A program made the translations under genes and the position numbers. The notes beneath the pieces are model-generated. The model saw only the letters and a program-made list of their open reading frames with translations. It was not told the DNA's origin and did not search any database. From positions 1-63,673 of the IMG/VR virus record IMGVR_UViG_3300024320_000006: 63,673 nt of DNA. One strand, written 5' to 3'. Below, in pieces: positions 54,604 through 61,789 of this stretch. The first letter of the stretch is position 1. Each line of letters starts with the position of its first letter. Source of the DNA: a virus.

Positions 54604-54795
54604 TTAGTCATTATTTTTATTCCCATACATTCTTTCAACGTATTGGGCATGTTTGACTTCCTCTCTACGGAGTACTGATTTTTTAGTATGGTGTCTTCTT
54701 GCACTAACTTTCTTAGATTGTTTAGTTTTAAACACTTTTCTTTTATATTGCTTTAACGCCTTTTCTATATCTTTCTTTACATTTACTATGAGCAT
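54604..54795 (-). CDS. rpsU: Ribosomal protein bS21
   Basis: 63 residues, the length of bS21. [20 protein letters not shown] is the typical start and the rest is very basic (RRHHTKKSVLRREEVKHAQ, then YVERMYGNK), as in Bacteroidota bS21. bS21 sits near the anti-Shine-Dalgarno region of 16S rRNA. A phage copy could replace the host protein and favour viral mRNAs; viral bS21 genes have been reported in marine and Bacteroidota-associated phages. Overlaps the neighbouring gene by 10 bases. Confidence 0.9.
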   Translation of the reverse strand: MLIVNVKKDIEKALKQYKRKVFKTKQSKKVSARRHHTKKSVLRREEVKHAQYVERMYGNKNND

Positions 54796-55049
54796 ATCTT
54801 GTCTTTTATAGTTTTTACTTCTTTACACTTTTCAAATTCTTCAGTTAATTCAAACCAATTAATTAAAGAATCTAAGGCTTTTAATTTTAAATCCTTTGGA
54901 TAACCTCCATATATTGCATATGAAGTATCTTTTATTAAAGCATCATAAATCATTTCATAGACGTGACCAGGATTAATTGGTTTAGTTACTAACATATTTA
55001 GAAACATTTCAAAATCATTAAATTCACCAAGTGGACTTTCGCCTATCAT
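54786..55049 (-). CDS. Small protein of the EYEKC family, paralogue 2
   Basis: 87 residues; ends [26 protein letters not shown] (two pieces: [24 protein letters not shown]). The 54261-54527 and 56674-57027 genes share this pattern. It is between bS21 and the DnaJ-like gene, overlapping both, so it is coupled to translation/chaperone genes. Function unknown. Confidence 0.6.
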   Translation of the reverse strand: MIGESPLGEFNDFEMFLNMLVTKPINPGHVYEMIYDALIKDTSYAIYGGYPKDLKLKALDSLINWFELTEEFEKCKEVKTIKDKICS

Positions 55050-55861
55050 TTTACTTTTATTTTTTTAACATGTTCAAGTTGTTCCTCTGTAAGTTTTGGC
55101 CATTTACCATTAATTCTACAAAGCAAACTTCCTCTGTTTGTTGTATTATATATCGGGAAACCTTTGTCAACTATCCTCAGTACCCTGCCAGGATATGTGT
55201 TTTCTGGAATTTTAAGTAAGACTTTGCCATCAGGTGTTTCAACTTCTCTTTTACAACCTAACATTATGTCCCACCAGTTGAGAGTTAATTCAGTCCAGAT
55301 ATCACTTCCTTGTAACACAAATCTAGAATCTTGTATAACAGATACATTTATGATAACATCCCCTCTAGGACCATCAGGGTTATAGGGGTTAGTGCCTCCT
55401 TTGTCATTAATTCTAAATGTTTGACCAGTAAACATACCAGGTTTAAAATTCATAGCAAGCCTTTGTCCATTTACTGAAAATTCTTTACGACAACCATGAA
55501 AGGCTTCATTAAAACTAATAGTCATATTAACTCTAAAGTCTTGGCCTTTAGCCTGTCTTCTATTTCCAAATATGTCATTAAACATATCTGCAAAGTCTCC
55601 ACTGCCACCAAAGGGATTTCCACCATTACCTCCAAAGGGATTCCTTCCACTAAATGGACTTCCCTTAGGATCTCCAAATTGATCATAGTTTTGCTTCTTA
55701 GTTTTATCTCCTAAAACATCATAAGCTTCACTAACTTCCTTAAACTTTTCTGAGTCGCCGTTTTTATCAGGATGATACTCCTTTGCTTTTTTACGATATG
55801 CTTTCTTTATTTCAGAATCAGATGCCCCTTTATCTACGCCTAATACGTTGTAGTAGTTCAT
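55046..55861 (-). CDS. DnaJ/CbpA-like co-chaperone
   Basis: 271 residues. An N-terminal J domain ([20 protein letters not shown] at 30-32), a Gly/Phe-rich linker (residues about 62-90), and the C-terminal substrate-binding domain ([32 protein letters not shown]). No zinc-finger cysteine cluster, so it is a CbpA-type, class B protein. It could direct host DnaK to phage folding or replication complexes. It is near Hsp20 and a second J-domain protein. Rare in phages. Confidence 0.92.
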   Translation of the reverse strand: MNYYNVLGVDKGASDSEIKKAYRKKAKEYHPDKNGDSEKFKEVSEAYDVLGDKTKKQNYDQFGDPKGSPFSGRNPFGGNGGNPFGGSGDFADMFNDIFGNRRQAKGQDFRVNMTISFNEAFHGCRKEFSVNGQRLAMNFKPGMFTGQTFRINDKGGTNPYNPDGPRGDVIINVSVIQDSRFVLQGSDIWTELTLNWWDIMLGCKREVETPDGKVLLKIPENTYPGRVLRIVDKGFPIYNTTNRGSLLCRINGKWPKLTEEQLEHVKKIKVK

Positions 55862-55864
55862 CTC

Positions 55865-56086
55865 CTATGATTGATCAAGTTTCTTATTAATAATCTCAGT
55901 AACTTGGCCTACTTTTCTTTTTTCTTGAATATCTTTTAATTCTAAAGTTGCCTTCTTTTCTTGCACCTTATTAAACTTTTCAGATTTTTTATTTTGTGCT
56001 TCGGTTAATACGTTCCCTTTTTCAAGAGCATCTGCAATTCTCTTTAATTGTTTTAAAAGATCTTGTGTAAGTCTATTATTTTCCAT
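55865..56086 (-). CDS. Small coiled-coil protein, 73 residues
   Basis: 73 residues, helical with heptad patterning (DLLKQLKRIADALEKGNV, EKFNKVQEKKATLELKDI). Start overlaps the upstream gene by 11 bases. Function unknown; possible oligomerisation or adaptor peptide. Confidence 0.55.
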   Translation of the reverse strand: MENNRLTQDLLKQLKRIADALEKGNVLTEAQNKKSEKFNKVQEKKATLELKDIQEKRKVGQVTEIINKKLDQS

Positions 56087-56360
56087 ATCTGTTTTTTACT
56101 AGGTCTGACTTTCCATTTTGAAAATCTTGGTAAGGCAAACTATTATCCTTTTCTCCTTCATGTGGACTATCTATTTGTGGCCCTTCTACTTTTATATTAT
56201 CTTTATATGGATTTGTTTCACCCATCTTTGATTTAAAATATGCATCAAAGTCCTTTATAGTACCTCTAAAATTCCTAATGTTATATAAGTTAGAATCTTC
56301 ACCTGTAGAATCACCAGTTCCTTGATGTTCAAACACGTTATATGTTTTTACATATTTCAT
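56076..56360 (-). CDS. Small protein with looser targeting-like start, 94 residues
   Basis: 94 residues, begins MKYVKTYNVFEHQGTGDS. KTYNVFEH resembles the targeting consensus but lacks the I/L-x-E end. The rest is polar, with PHEGEKDNSLPYQDFQNG. Start overlaps the basic internal-like gene by 4 bases. May be an internal virion protein; uncertain. Confidence 0.5.
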   Translation of the reverse strand: MKYVKTYNVFEHQGTGDSTGEDSNLYNIRNFRGTIKDFDAYFKSKMGETNPYKDNIKVEGPQIDSPHEGEKDNSLPYQDFQNGKSDLVKNRYGK

Positions 56361-56677
56361 TCGTCTTCTTTCTTTTTAGATTTTCTAATAGTATCTAATT
56401 TAGATCTAACTTCTAATTCTTTCTTTTTTAAATCAGTCTTTTGCACATCAACCTTCGCGCCCTTAGCCTGTAATTTAAATAACATACTTCTCATTTTATC
56501 AGAACTATCTGCTTTACCATCTTTAACGTCGCTGGTTATTTTTTTATCTTTCTTTAAAAACTTCTTAACTTTTTTAACTGCTTTTTTCTGTTTTTTAGTT
56601 ACAGCTTTTATTTTAGTAGTAGTGTTATTCTTTTTCTTTTCAGAAATAAAACTTTCAAATGTTTTTATTGTTTTCAA
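56357..56677 (-). CDS. Lysine-rich basic protein with capsid-targeting-like N-terminus
   Basis: 106 residues. MKTIKTFESFISEKKKN closely matches the T4 internal-protein leader, with ISE as the possible cut site. The rest is about one third Lys (KAVTKKQKKAVKKVKKFLKK) and resembles small DNA-condensing internal proteins or histone-like tails. After cleavage it would be a basic peptide packed with the genome. This is the best candidate internal protein by composition; function inferred. Confidence 0.6.
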   Translation of the reverse strand: MKTIKTFESFISEKKKNNTTTKIKAVTKKQKKAVKKVKKFLKKDKKITSDVKDGKADSSDKMRSMLFKLQAKGAKVDVQKTDLKKKELEVRSKLDTIRKSKKKEDE

Positions 56678-57027
56678 AATTCAATTTCTTTTATTTGATC
56701 TGAAAATAATTTAACATCATGGCATTTTTCATAATCTTCTCTATCTTCAAAAAACTCAATCATAATATCAAGAGTCTGTTTTAGTCTATTTAAATTATCT
56801 TCACCATATTCGGCAATACCTTCAACGTCTACTCCTTGTTTTACAATGTTGTTATAGTTTTCCATAATTAATTGTTCTTCTCTAACCCTTTTTAATTTTT
56901 CAATTAAATCTTTAAAATCAGCTTCGTTAAAATCATCTAAACTATTAAATGATTCACTTCCTCTACGATTATTGTTTTCATCATCAAACAAATCATCATA
57001 ATCCTCGTTGTCAAAATAATCTTTCAT
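56674..57027 (-). CDS. Protein of the EYEKC family, paralogue 3
   Basis: 117 residues. An acidic N-terminus (DYFDNEDYDDLFDDENNNRR) precedes helices ending LDIMIEFFEDREDYEKCHDV and KLFSDQI, the same C-terminal pattern as the genes at 54261 and 54786. Function unknown. Confidence 0.6.
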   Translation of the reverse strand: MKDYFDNEDYDDLFDDENNNRRGSESFNSLDDFNEADFKDLIEKLKRVREEQLIMENYNNIVKQGVDVEGIAEYGEDNLNRLKQTLDIMIEFFEDREDYEKCHDVKLFSDQIKEIEF

Positions 57028-57041
57028 AATATTATATTTAT

Positions 57042-57275
57042 CTATTTAATTATGTAGTGATATAGCCAACCAGTATCTTCATCATCATATTCTATTTCTT
57101 CAACAACATATCTGTCTCCGATTGCCTTTTGTAAAGAATCTAAAGGAACTCTTCCCCAATATCCAAATCTAAGTGTAATGCTACCAAACATTCCTTCAGT
57201 AGATGGGCCTACTTGAAAATCATCAGACCCGTATTCTTTTTCTATCTTTTTTAATATTTTATAATCTATTCTCAT
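57042..57275 (-). CDS. Unknown small protein, 77 residues
   Basis: 77 residues, beta-rich (GSITLRFGYWGRVPLDSL, RYVVEEIEYDDEDTGWLYHY). No family recognised. It is part of the 52-58 kb small-gene run. Confidence 0.5.
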   Translation of the reverse strand: MRIDYKILKKIEKEYGSDDFQVGPSTEGMFGSITLRFGYWGRVPLDSLQKAIGDRYVVEEIEYDDEDTGWLYHYIIK

Positions 57276-57285
57276 ATTTTATTTA

Positions 57286-57450
57286 TTATCCTACCATCCA
57301 TTCTATTTCAGCATCGCATAATGAAACGTTGTCTTTGCCGTGTTTATTTGTTAACTCTCTTTCTATTGCATGGGCTAAATCCCAATTATCTGTATTTAAA
57401 TAGTCTATAATCTCACCATTTATAAATAAGCGTACTGTATATCTTGTCAT
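57286..57450 (-). CDS. Unknown small protein, 54 residues
   Basis: ATG at 57450 to TAA at 57286. MTRYTVRLFINGEIIDYLNT starts a beta-hairpin-like sequence, then DNWDLAHAIERELTNK and CDAEIEWMVG. The tight packing between neighbours and coding-like composition support it. No family recognised. Confidence 0.6.
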   Translation of the reverse strand: MTRYTVRLFINGEIIDYLNTDNWDLAHAIERELTNKHGKDNVSLCDAEIEWMVG

Positions 57451-57451
57451 C

Positions 57452-57631
57452 TTATACAAATTTATAACCTAAATTCTCACAACCCATCTCAAATTCAACA
57501 TGTAATTTATTTAGTTCATAATATTCTCCCCATGTAATTAATGGATTTTTTGAGTTAATTGTGCAACATAATTCCCAATCTAAATCGGATTTGTTTTTCC
57601 AGCTTTTTTGTACTTGTTTTTCTATTGTCAT
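57452..57631 (-). CDS. Unknown small protein, 59 residues, after the 93-bp element
   Basis: ATG at 57631 to TAA at 57452. MTIEKQVQKSWKNKSDLDWE begins a polar Trp-bearing helix and the end contains HVEFEMGCENLGYKFV with three Cys in all. Its start codon touches the 93-base promoter/leader element, as the T9SS-like gene does (2-base gap). No family recognised. Confidence 0.6.
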   Translation of the reverse strand: MTIEKQVQKSWKNKSDLDWELCCTINSKNPLITWGEYYELNKLHVEFEMGCENLGYKFV

Positions 57632-57723
57632 TTTTTTAAGTTTTAATTATAATACTAATATAAACAAAAAAAGCGACCCGTGAAAATCCTGGACCGCTTT
57701 TTTTCAAAAGTTATTAACAATTT
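57631..57723 (-). promoter_or_regulatory. 93-bp conserved promoter/leader element, copy B
   Basis: Same element as 50512-50604: 33, 12 and 27 bases identical, total 78 of 93. Here the variable arms create a hairpin with the invariant GGGTC block (see the terminator entry), placed right after TAACTTTTG (57713-57705). A -33 TTG at the expected distance is not visible. The element lies between the Hsp20 stop and the 59-residue gene. Confidence 0.55.
57666..57705 (-). terminator. Terminator or attenuator within copy B of the 93-bp element
   Basis: On the minus strand GCGGUCC pairs with GGGUCGC (including two G-U pairs) around an 11-base loop, followed by a U run (57672-57666). It ends the Hsp20 transcript and would also stop short transcripts started at the TAACTTTTG just upstream. 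Confidence 0.65.
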
Positions 57724-58072
57724 ACTTAATTGTAATAGATTTAGATTCAGTTTTGCCGCCAAAGTCGATAATTAATAAACCATTTGTCATTTTTGCAGAA
57801 ATGTTTTCTACATTAGTATTGGTTGGTAAAACATAAGACTTTGAAAAAGATTTATAATATCTAGTTGATTTATCTTCATCAACCTCTGCTGAGACAGTTA
57901 ATGCTAATCCATCTATTTCTATATTAATATCTTTTTTAGAAAATCCTGGTAAAGCTAGTTCTAAGTTTTTTAAATCACCAGTACTAGCAAAGTTAGATCC
58001 ATAAAAATCCGCTTTATGGAATACATCAAATACATTGTCAAATGTATCAAAAAATTTGTTTGTTAAAATCAT
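57722..58072 (-). CDS. Small heat-shock protein (Hsp20/alpha-crystallin)
   Basis: 116 residues. The alpha-crystallin fold is seen in LELALPGFSKKDINIEIDG, LALTVSAEVDED, YYKSFSKSYVLP and ISAKMTNGLLIIDFGG. A short N-terminus and C-terminal ITIK replace longer bacterial extensions. Hsp20 is frequent in T4-like marine phages and may protect virion assembly. A host-like promoter (TTTG-N19-TAATTTTTG) precedes it, and the 93-base element with a terminator follows. The stop overlaps the element by 2 bases. Confidence 0.92.
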   Translation of the reverse strand: MILTNKFFDTFDNVFDVFHKADFYGSNFASTGDLKNLELALPGFSKKDINIEIDGLALTVSAEVDEDKSTRYYKSFSKSYVLPTNTNVENISAKMTNGLLIIDFGGKTESKSITIK

Positions 58073-58124
58073 TTTTATTATTTAATTAATTTAGTGCAAC
58101 ATTAGCGTTACATATATAATACTG

Positions 58125-58156
58125 CAAAAATTATGCCAGAGTTGCTTTTTTGCAAA
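58125..58156 (-). promoter_or_regulatory. Bacteroidota-type promoter for Hsp20
   Basis: Minus-strand TTTG (58156-58153), a 19-base spacer and TAATTTTTG (58133-58125) match the primary sigma-factor pattern of Bacteroidota (TTTG or TTG at -33, TAnnTTTG at -7) with one extra T. The leader to the ATG at 58072 would be about 45 bases. It differs clearly from the GATATATAA motif, so Hsp20 is probably transcribed by the unmodified host polymerase. The 120-base gap otherwise holds only a short hairpin TGACA-CTC-TGTCA overlapping the exonuclease stop. Confidence 0.55.
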
Positions 58157-58192
58157 TATTGTCATAAATATAAAAATAGAAGTGACAGAGTG

Positions 58193-58930
58193 TCATATTG
58201 TTTGTTGATGGCTAAATTTTAATAAAACGTTTATAGTGGCTCTAATATCCTCTTCACAATAATCTTTTAACTCTTCCATCATTCCATTCCAATAGGCTCT
58301 GGCAATTCCACCATAATCTTCATTCGAAGATACGTCAGCTTCTTTAGGATTTGAAATACCTAGCATAAATGTTAAATGTTCTAGTGATACACCAGCACCC
58401 CAACTTCCACATTTCCATATTTCAATAGTATCTAATAGGCAGTTTTCCCACGGCTTCATATCATGTAGATGAAATTTACTTGGAACTTTAATACCCATGA
58501 CCATACATTTTTTAAGAATGTAAGGCATATCAAATCTTTTAATATCATGACCTAGGATTTTAACATCTGGTATTTTATTAAATACAGCTCTCATAAATTC
58601 TATAAAATCCTCAACGTTCTTTCTTTCATCTGCACCATAGAATGATTTCTTTAAAAAGGTTGGATTGTCATCATCGTCAAATTTAACTTGACCTATTGAA
58701 ATACAAACTATTCTACCAAATTCAGGATATACTGCTGCATATTGCTTATAGATTTCACCATCTGATTTATCTGCTAATTCAGCAAAATCTTTTCTACATA
58801 CTGCTGCCTTTCTAGCCCAGAATTTCATTTCACCTGGGTGGTTAGCACAAAAATCTTCGTAATTTTCATAATGACTAGTCGTTTCAATATCTAAAACGAG
58901 AGTCTTCTTAAGTTCTGATATACTATACAT
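58193..58930 (-). CDS. DEDD-family 3'-5' exonuclease (PolB-exonuclease-like)
   Basis: 245 residues. LVLDIETTSH (Asp14, Glu16) is ExoI, LGHDIKRFDMPYI is ExoII and DYCEEDIRAT is ExoIII, with Y-C before the acidic residue fitting the DEDDy class of predicted PolB-type 3'-5' exonucleases. It lacks polymerase domains. Likely in repair, proofreading or nucleotide recycling. Located 17 bases downstream of the ATP-grasp gene. Confidence 0.82.
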   Translation of the reverse strand: MYSISELKKTLVLDIETTSHYENYEDFCANHPGEMKFWARKAAVCRKDFAELADKSDGEIYKQYAAVYPEFGRIVCISIGQVKFDDDDNPTFLKKSFYGADERKNVEDFIEFMRAVFNKIPDVKILGHDIKRFDMPYILKKCMVMGIKVPSKFHLHDMKPWENCLLDTIEIWKCGSWGAGVSLEHLTFMLGISNPKEADVSSNEDYGGIARAYWNGMMEELKDYCEEDIRATINVLLKFSHQQTI

Positions 58931-58947
58931 ATAGATTATATGTAAAA

Positions 58948-59976
58948 CTAAAGGATTGTTTCTTTACCGTCTATTATGTTTTGATAATTAATACAGCATT
59001 TAGATTTTTTAATTTGATCTGCATTTTCTTTAAGATTAATTTTATAAATAGGCTTAATATATTCTTCGTTTAAATGAGTCTTAAATTCTTGCGGTAATTG
59101 TTCGCTATAAAAATCTTCATATACCATAACATAAACTCTAGCCATTTTATCAGCTGCCATGCCAGATGCTGCATTTATTTCAGCAACCCAACAATCTCCA
59201 CCTTTATCTACCATTAAATCAATTGACCAAAGTCCAAGTTTTAATTTTTCTCTAACTGTTTTACAAATTTCAGCTACTCTATCCATAAAATCTAATTTAC
59301 TTACGTCTTGATCGACGTATGTAAATTCAGTTTGTTCAGCTGAATCTTTATCTTTAATTTCATTTTTACCCATTGAAACTCTTTCATGGACTAGAACTGT
59401 TTTTTCATTCATTAATAAAACTCTAAATTCTCTGTCAAGATCTTTTGCTTCTGAATAATTTTCAAACTCTCCTTTACTTTTTTCTAAGTCTTCATAATTA
59501 TCAAAGATTTCAATGCCTACTCCTGAATGGCCATCATCTGGCTTTGCAATTACTGGAAATTGTAAGTCTTTTGCATCTTCTCTTTTATAAACTGCCTTTG
59601 GAATAAAATCACAATCTTTAAACATTTTATAAAAATCACTTTTATTACCACTTATTTTCATCGGCTCAGGTAAATTATACATAACATCCTCACTAATCCC
59701 GTATTTTTCTAGAAAATTTAAAGCTTCTTTTGAATTACCTCCATAATATATAAGTGGAAGTTTTGGATCTACGTTTAAATCTTTTCCATAATCTCCTTGT
59801 GCGTAGAATGAATTAAATAGTTCATCTAAACATATATCATTTATTTCACCATAAATTCTTTTATTGTTTTTACCAGTAAGACCTTCTATCCTTTTACCTG
59901 CCAGTATAAAATTAACCTTTTTAAGATAGTCTTTATTGGACTTTTCAACTATAAATTGTTCAAATGTTTTAAGCAT
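58948..59976 (-). CDS. ATP-grasp ligase with capsid-targeting-like N-terminus
   Basis: 342 residues. MLKTFEQFIVEKSNKD gives the best match to the T4 leader, with IVE as possible cut site. The ATP-grasp part: FPVIAKPDDGHSGVGIEIF (140-158), FRVLLMNEKTVLVHERVS (about 184-201), and WSIDLMVDKGG...WVAEINAASGM (Asp253, Glu267, Asn269) for Mg-ATP. This fold joins carboxylates to amines or thiols. The motif before ATG is GATATATAACTTATG, identical to the motif before the glycine-zipper gene. Substrate unknown; together with the amidoligase it may make a peptide or modify a protein. Confidence 0.78.
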   Translation of the reverse strand: MLKTFEQFIVEKSNKDYLKKVNFILAGKRIEGLTGKNNKRIYGEINDICLDELFNSFYAQGDYGKDLNVDPKLPLIYYGGNSKEALNFLEKYGISEDVMYNLPEPMKISGNKSDFYKMFKDCDFIPKAVYKREDAKDLQFPVIAKPDDGHSGVGIEIFDNYEDLEKSKGEFENYSEAKDLDREFRVLLMNEKTVLVHERVSMGKNEIKDKDSAEQTEFTYVDQDVSKLDFMDRVAEICKTVREKLKLGLWSIDLMVDKGGDCWVAEINAASGMAADKMARVYVMVYEDFYSEQLPQEFKTHLNEEYIKPIYKINLKENADQIKKSKCCINYQNIIDGKETIL

Positions 59977-59979
59977 AAG

Positions 59980-59988
59980 TTATATATC
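59980..59988 (-). promoter_or_regulatory. GATATATAA motif 3 bases before the ATP-grasp ATG
   Basis: Minus-strand GATATATAA-CTT-ATG. The motif overlaps the last codons of the upstream glycosyltransferase gene and is one of four with a 3-base distance to the start. Confidence 0.4.
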
Positions 59989-61008
59989 TAAATCATTTAT
60001 TAATTCTTTCCAATTAAATGATTTTATTAACCATGTTTGTTTTTTAGCAAAAGCTTTACATTGATTAATTGCCTTTTCCTTGAGAGGCTTATTTAAATTT
60101 TTTATTATTTTATAAAAACTATTCCACTTGTTTTCTTTATTTAATATAACACCGCTATTTACAGTTTCATTTAACGCAGCAACATTTGTTGTTATTGGAA
60201 AAACACCTGCCATTTGCATTTCTAAAGCTGTAATACAATATGTCTCTTCATAGTCTGTTAAATATAACCAATACTCTGCACTTAACATTTCATTATGTAA
60301 TTCAGTTGGATTTACATTACCTCTAAAATGTACACCTTTTAAATCTAGATTTATATTATTAAACTCTTCTATTGAATACGAGGGTGTGAACACGTGTAAT
60401 TCAGCATGTTCTAATAAACCCTTTATATGTTTCCAATTATTTAATAATTCATATAAGCCTCTCTCAGGTGCACTGCTCCATATAAATTTACCAGTTTGTT
60501 TTTTAATATGTTTTTTAAAATTACCAGTTTCTATTCCATTACCAATAACTTTTATTTTATCATGGCTTATATTATATTTGCTTGCCCATTGATTTTTATG
60601 CCAATTTGTAAGGCAAACTATTTTATTTAAATCTTGACTATGTAAAAGTTCTTTATGATTATTTAATTCCTCTCCATTCCACCATGAAAAATAATCAGTA
60701 TTATGTACCCAGAATATTTTTTTACAATTATACTTTTCAAACTCTTTTAAAAAATGAATATAACTAACTCCAATAATAACATCAAATTTATTAAACATTG
60801 TTTTATGAATTGTTTGAGTTGTAAGCCATTGGATACCATTAACAGTATCCTCAACAACTGTGCCTCCTACTGTTACATTCCAACCAAAGTTTTTAAGATA
60901 TTTTGCAAGATAAACACAACACTGTTCAGTGCCTCCTAATCCTTTTTCTTTTAAAGTGTTTGAGTTGTATGGTTCTTTTTGATAGCCTGTATAAATTAAT
61001 ACATTCAT
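59980..61008 (-). CDS. Glycosyltransferase, GT-B fold
   Basis: 342 residues. GLGGTEQC near 23-30 and a C-terminal E-x7-E pattern (Glu255, Glu263 in ETYCITALEMQMAG) are typical of GT-B, GT4-type enzymes that use nucleotide sugars. VIGNGIETGNF and FIWSSAPERGLYELLNNW belong to the donor domain. It may glycosylate DNA, a virion protein or a host envelope sugar. It shares one base with the fibre-like gene upstream. Substrate unknown. Confidence 0.85.
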   Translation of the reverse strand: MNVLIYTGYQKEPYNSNTLKEKGLGGTEQCCVYLAKYLKNFGWNVTVGGTVVEDTVNGIQWLTTQTIHKTMFNKFDVIIGVSYIHFLKEFEKYNCKKIFWVHNTDYFSWWNGEELNNHKELLHSQDLNKIVCLTNWHKNQWASKYNISHDKIKVIGNGIETGNFKKHIKKQTGKFIWSSAPERGLYELLNNWKHIKGLLEHAELHVFTPSYSIEEFNNINLDLKGVHFRGNVNPTELHNEMLSAEYWLYLTDYEETYCITALEMQMAGVFPITTNVAALNETVNSGVILNKENKWNSFYKIIKNLNKPLKEKAINQCKAFAKKQTWLIKSFNWKELINDLDI

Positions 61009-61727
61009 TAGCCCATTATTATTACCTTATAAGTATCTAAATCATCTACGGTAATTCTAACAGTATTATTAGTATAGTTATCAATCCCTGCACTGTATAA
61101 TGCTCCATTACTATCTAATAACTGTACCATAACATCCACATTATCGAAGTTATGAAAAACTATTTTAACAGGATTATTAAAAACTACAGATTCTACATGT
61201 TTTTTTGGTAAACTTAAATTAACACTTTGTTGAAATGCTAAATTTCTACCTAGGTTTACGGCATCAGTTGCTTGTATTTTTGCATTTTGATTATCAATTA
61301 AATCAATAATACTAGCTGAAGTAACTCCTCTAAAATAATAAACTAATTCACCGAATGCGAATGTATTACTATAACCGAAAGAATGTTGAACTGTTAGAAT
61401 AAAGTAACCTTCGAAAGAAGAGTTAACTTCACTAGTTATTGATTGAATGGAATATATTGCTATATCTCCAGTTTCTTGATTTCTTATTACTAAATCGTTT
61501 AATTCTGTAATGTCTTCTAATTGAGAATAAGAATTACCTATTAATGAGTCTTTTACATTAACTTTAATTGTAGTTATGTTAGTAGCCGTTTGATTGTCTA
61601 GAGTGGCTTCCCCTTCACCTGGATTCCCACTAAAAGACGTTGTTCTTTTTAAGAGAATCGAGCTAAATTGTAAAGATCCTAAATCATGGTCTAAGCCAAG
61701 GACTTGCTTTTTCTTTATCCAACCCAT
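61008..61727 (-). CDS. Beta-rich fibre or virion protein, 239 residues
   Basis: 239 residues, beta-rich, low Cys, with repeated strand-turn patterns (NITTIKVNVKDSLIGNS, GYFILTVQHSFGYSNTF) and FHNFDNVDVMVQLLDSNG at the C-terminus, a frequent fibre-tip motif. Begins 62 bases downstream of the plus-strand gene's start region, facing away from it. Probably tail fibre part or attachment cap. Confidence 0.5.
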   Translation of the reverse strand: MGWIKKKQVLGLDHDLGSLQFSSILLKRTTSFSGNPGEGEATLDNQTATNITTIKVNVKDSLIGNSYSQLEDITELNDLVIRNQETGDIAIYSIQSITSEVNSSFEGYFILTVQHSFGYSNTFAFGELVYYFRGVTSASIIDLIDNQNAKIQATDAVNLGRNLAFQQSVNLSLPKKHVESVVFNNPVKIVFHNFDNVDVMVQLLDSNGALYSAGIDNYTNNTVRITVDDLDTYKVIIMG

Positions 61728-61762
61728 TATTTTTTATACGTAATTACTTTATTCTAGTTTAT

Positions 61763-61771
61763 GTATATATC
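61763..61771 (-). promoter_or_regulatory. GATATATAC variant motif in the divergent gap
   Basis: Minus-strand GATATATAC starting at 61771, 35 bases before the ATG at 61727, one base off the main motif. It lies opposite the plus-strand motif at 61778. Confidence 0.35.
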
Positions 61772-61777
61772 TTAATA

Positions 61778-61786
61778 AATATATAA
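61778..61786 (+). promoter_or_regulatory. AATATATAA motif 3 bases before the plus-strand ATG
   Basis: Plus-strand AATATATAA-CAG-ATG. It is the same core motif and spacing as three minus-strand genes and would serve the only plus-strand gene. Confidence 0.4.
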
Positions 61787-61789
61787 CAG

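Noticed and set aside
50512-57723. The 93-bp pair as insertion-sequence ends or attachment sites
   Set aside because: Direct copies placed just before genes with promoter-like blocks, no transposase or integrase between them, and no inverted ends.
58188-58205. TGACA-CTC-TGTCA hairpin at the exonuclease stop as a terminator
   Set aside because: Only five base pairs and followed by CTTCTATTTTTA rather than a clean U run; too weak to call.
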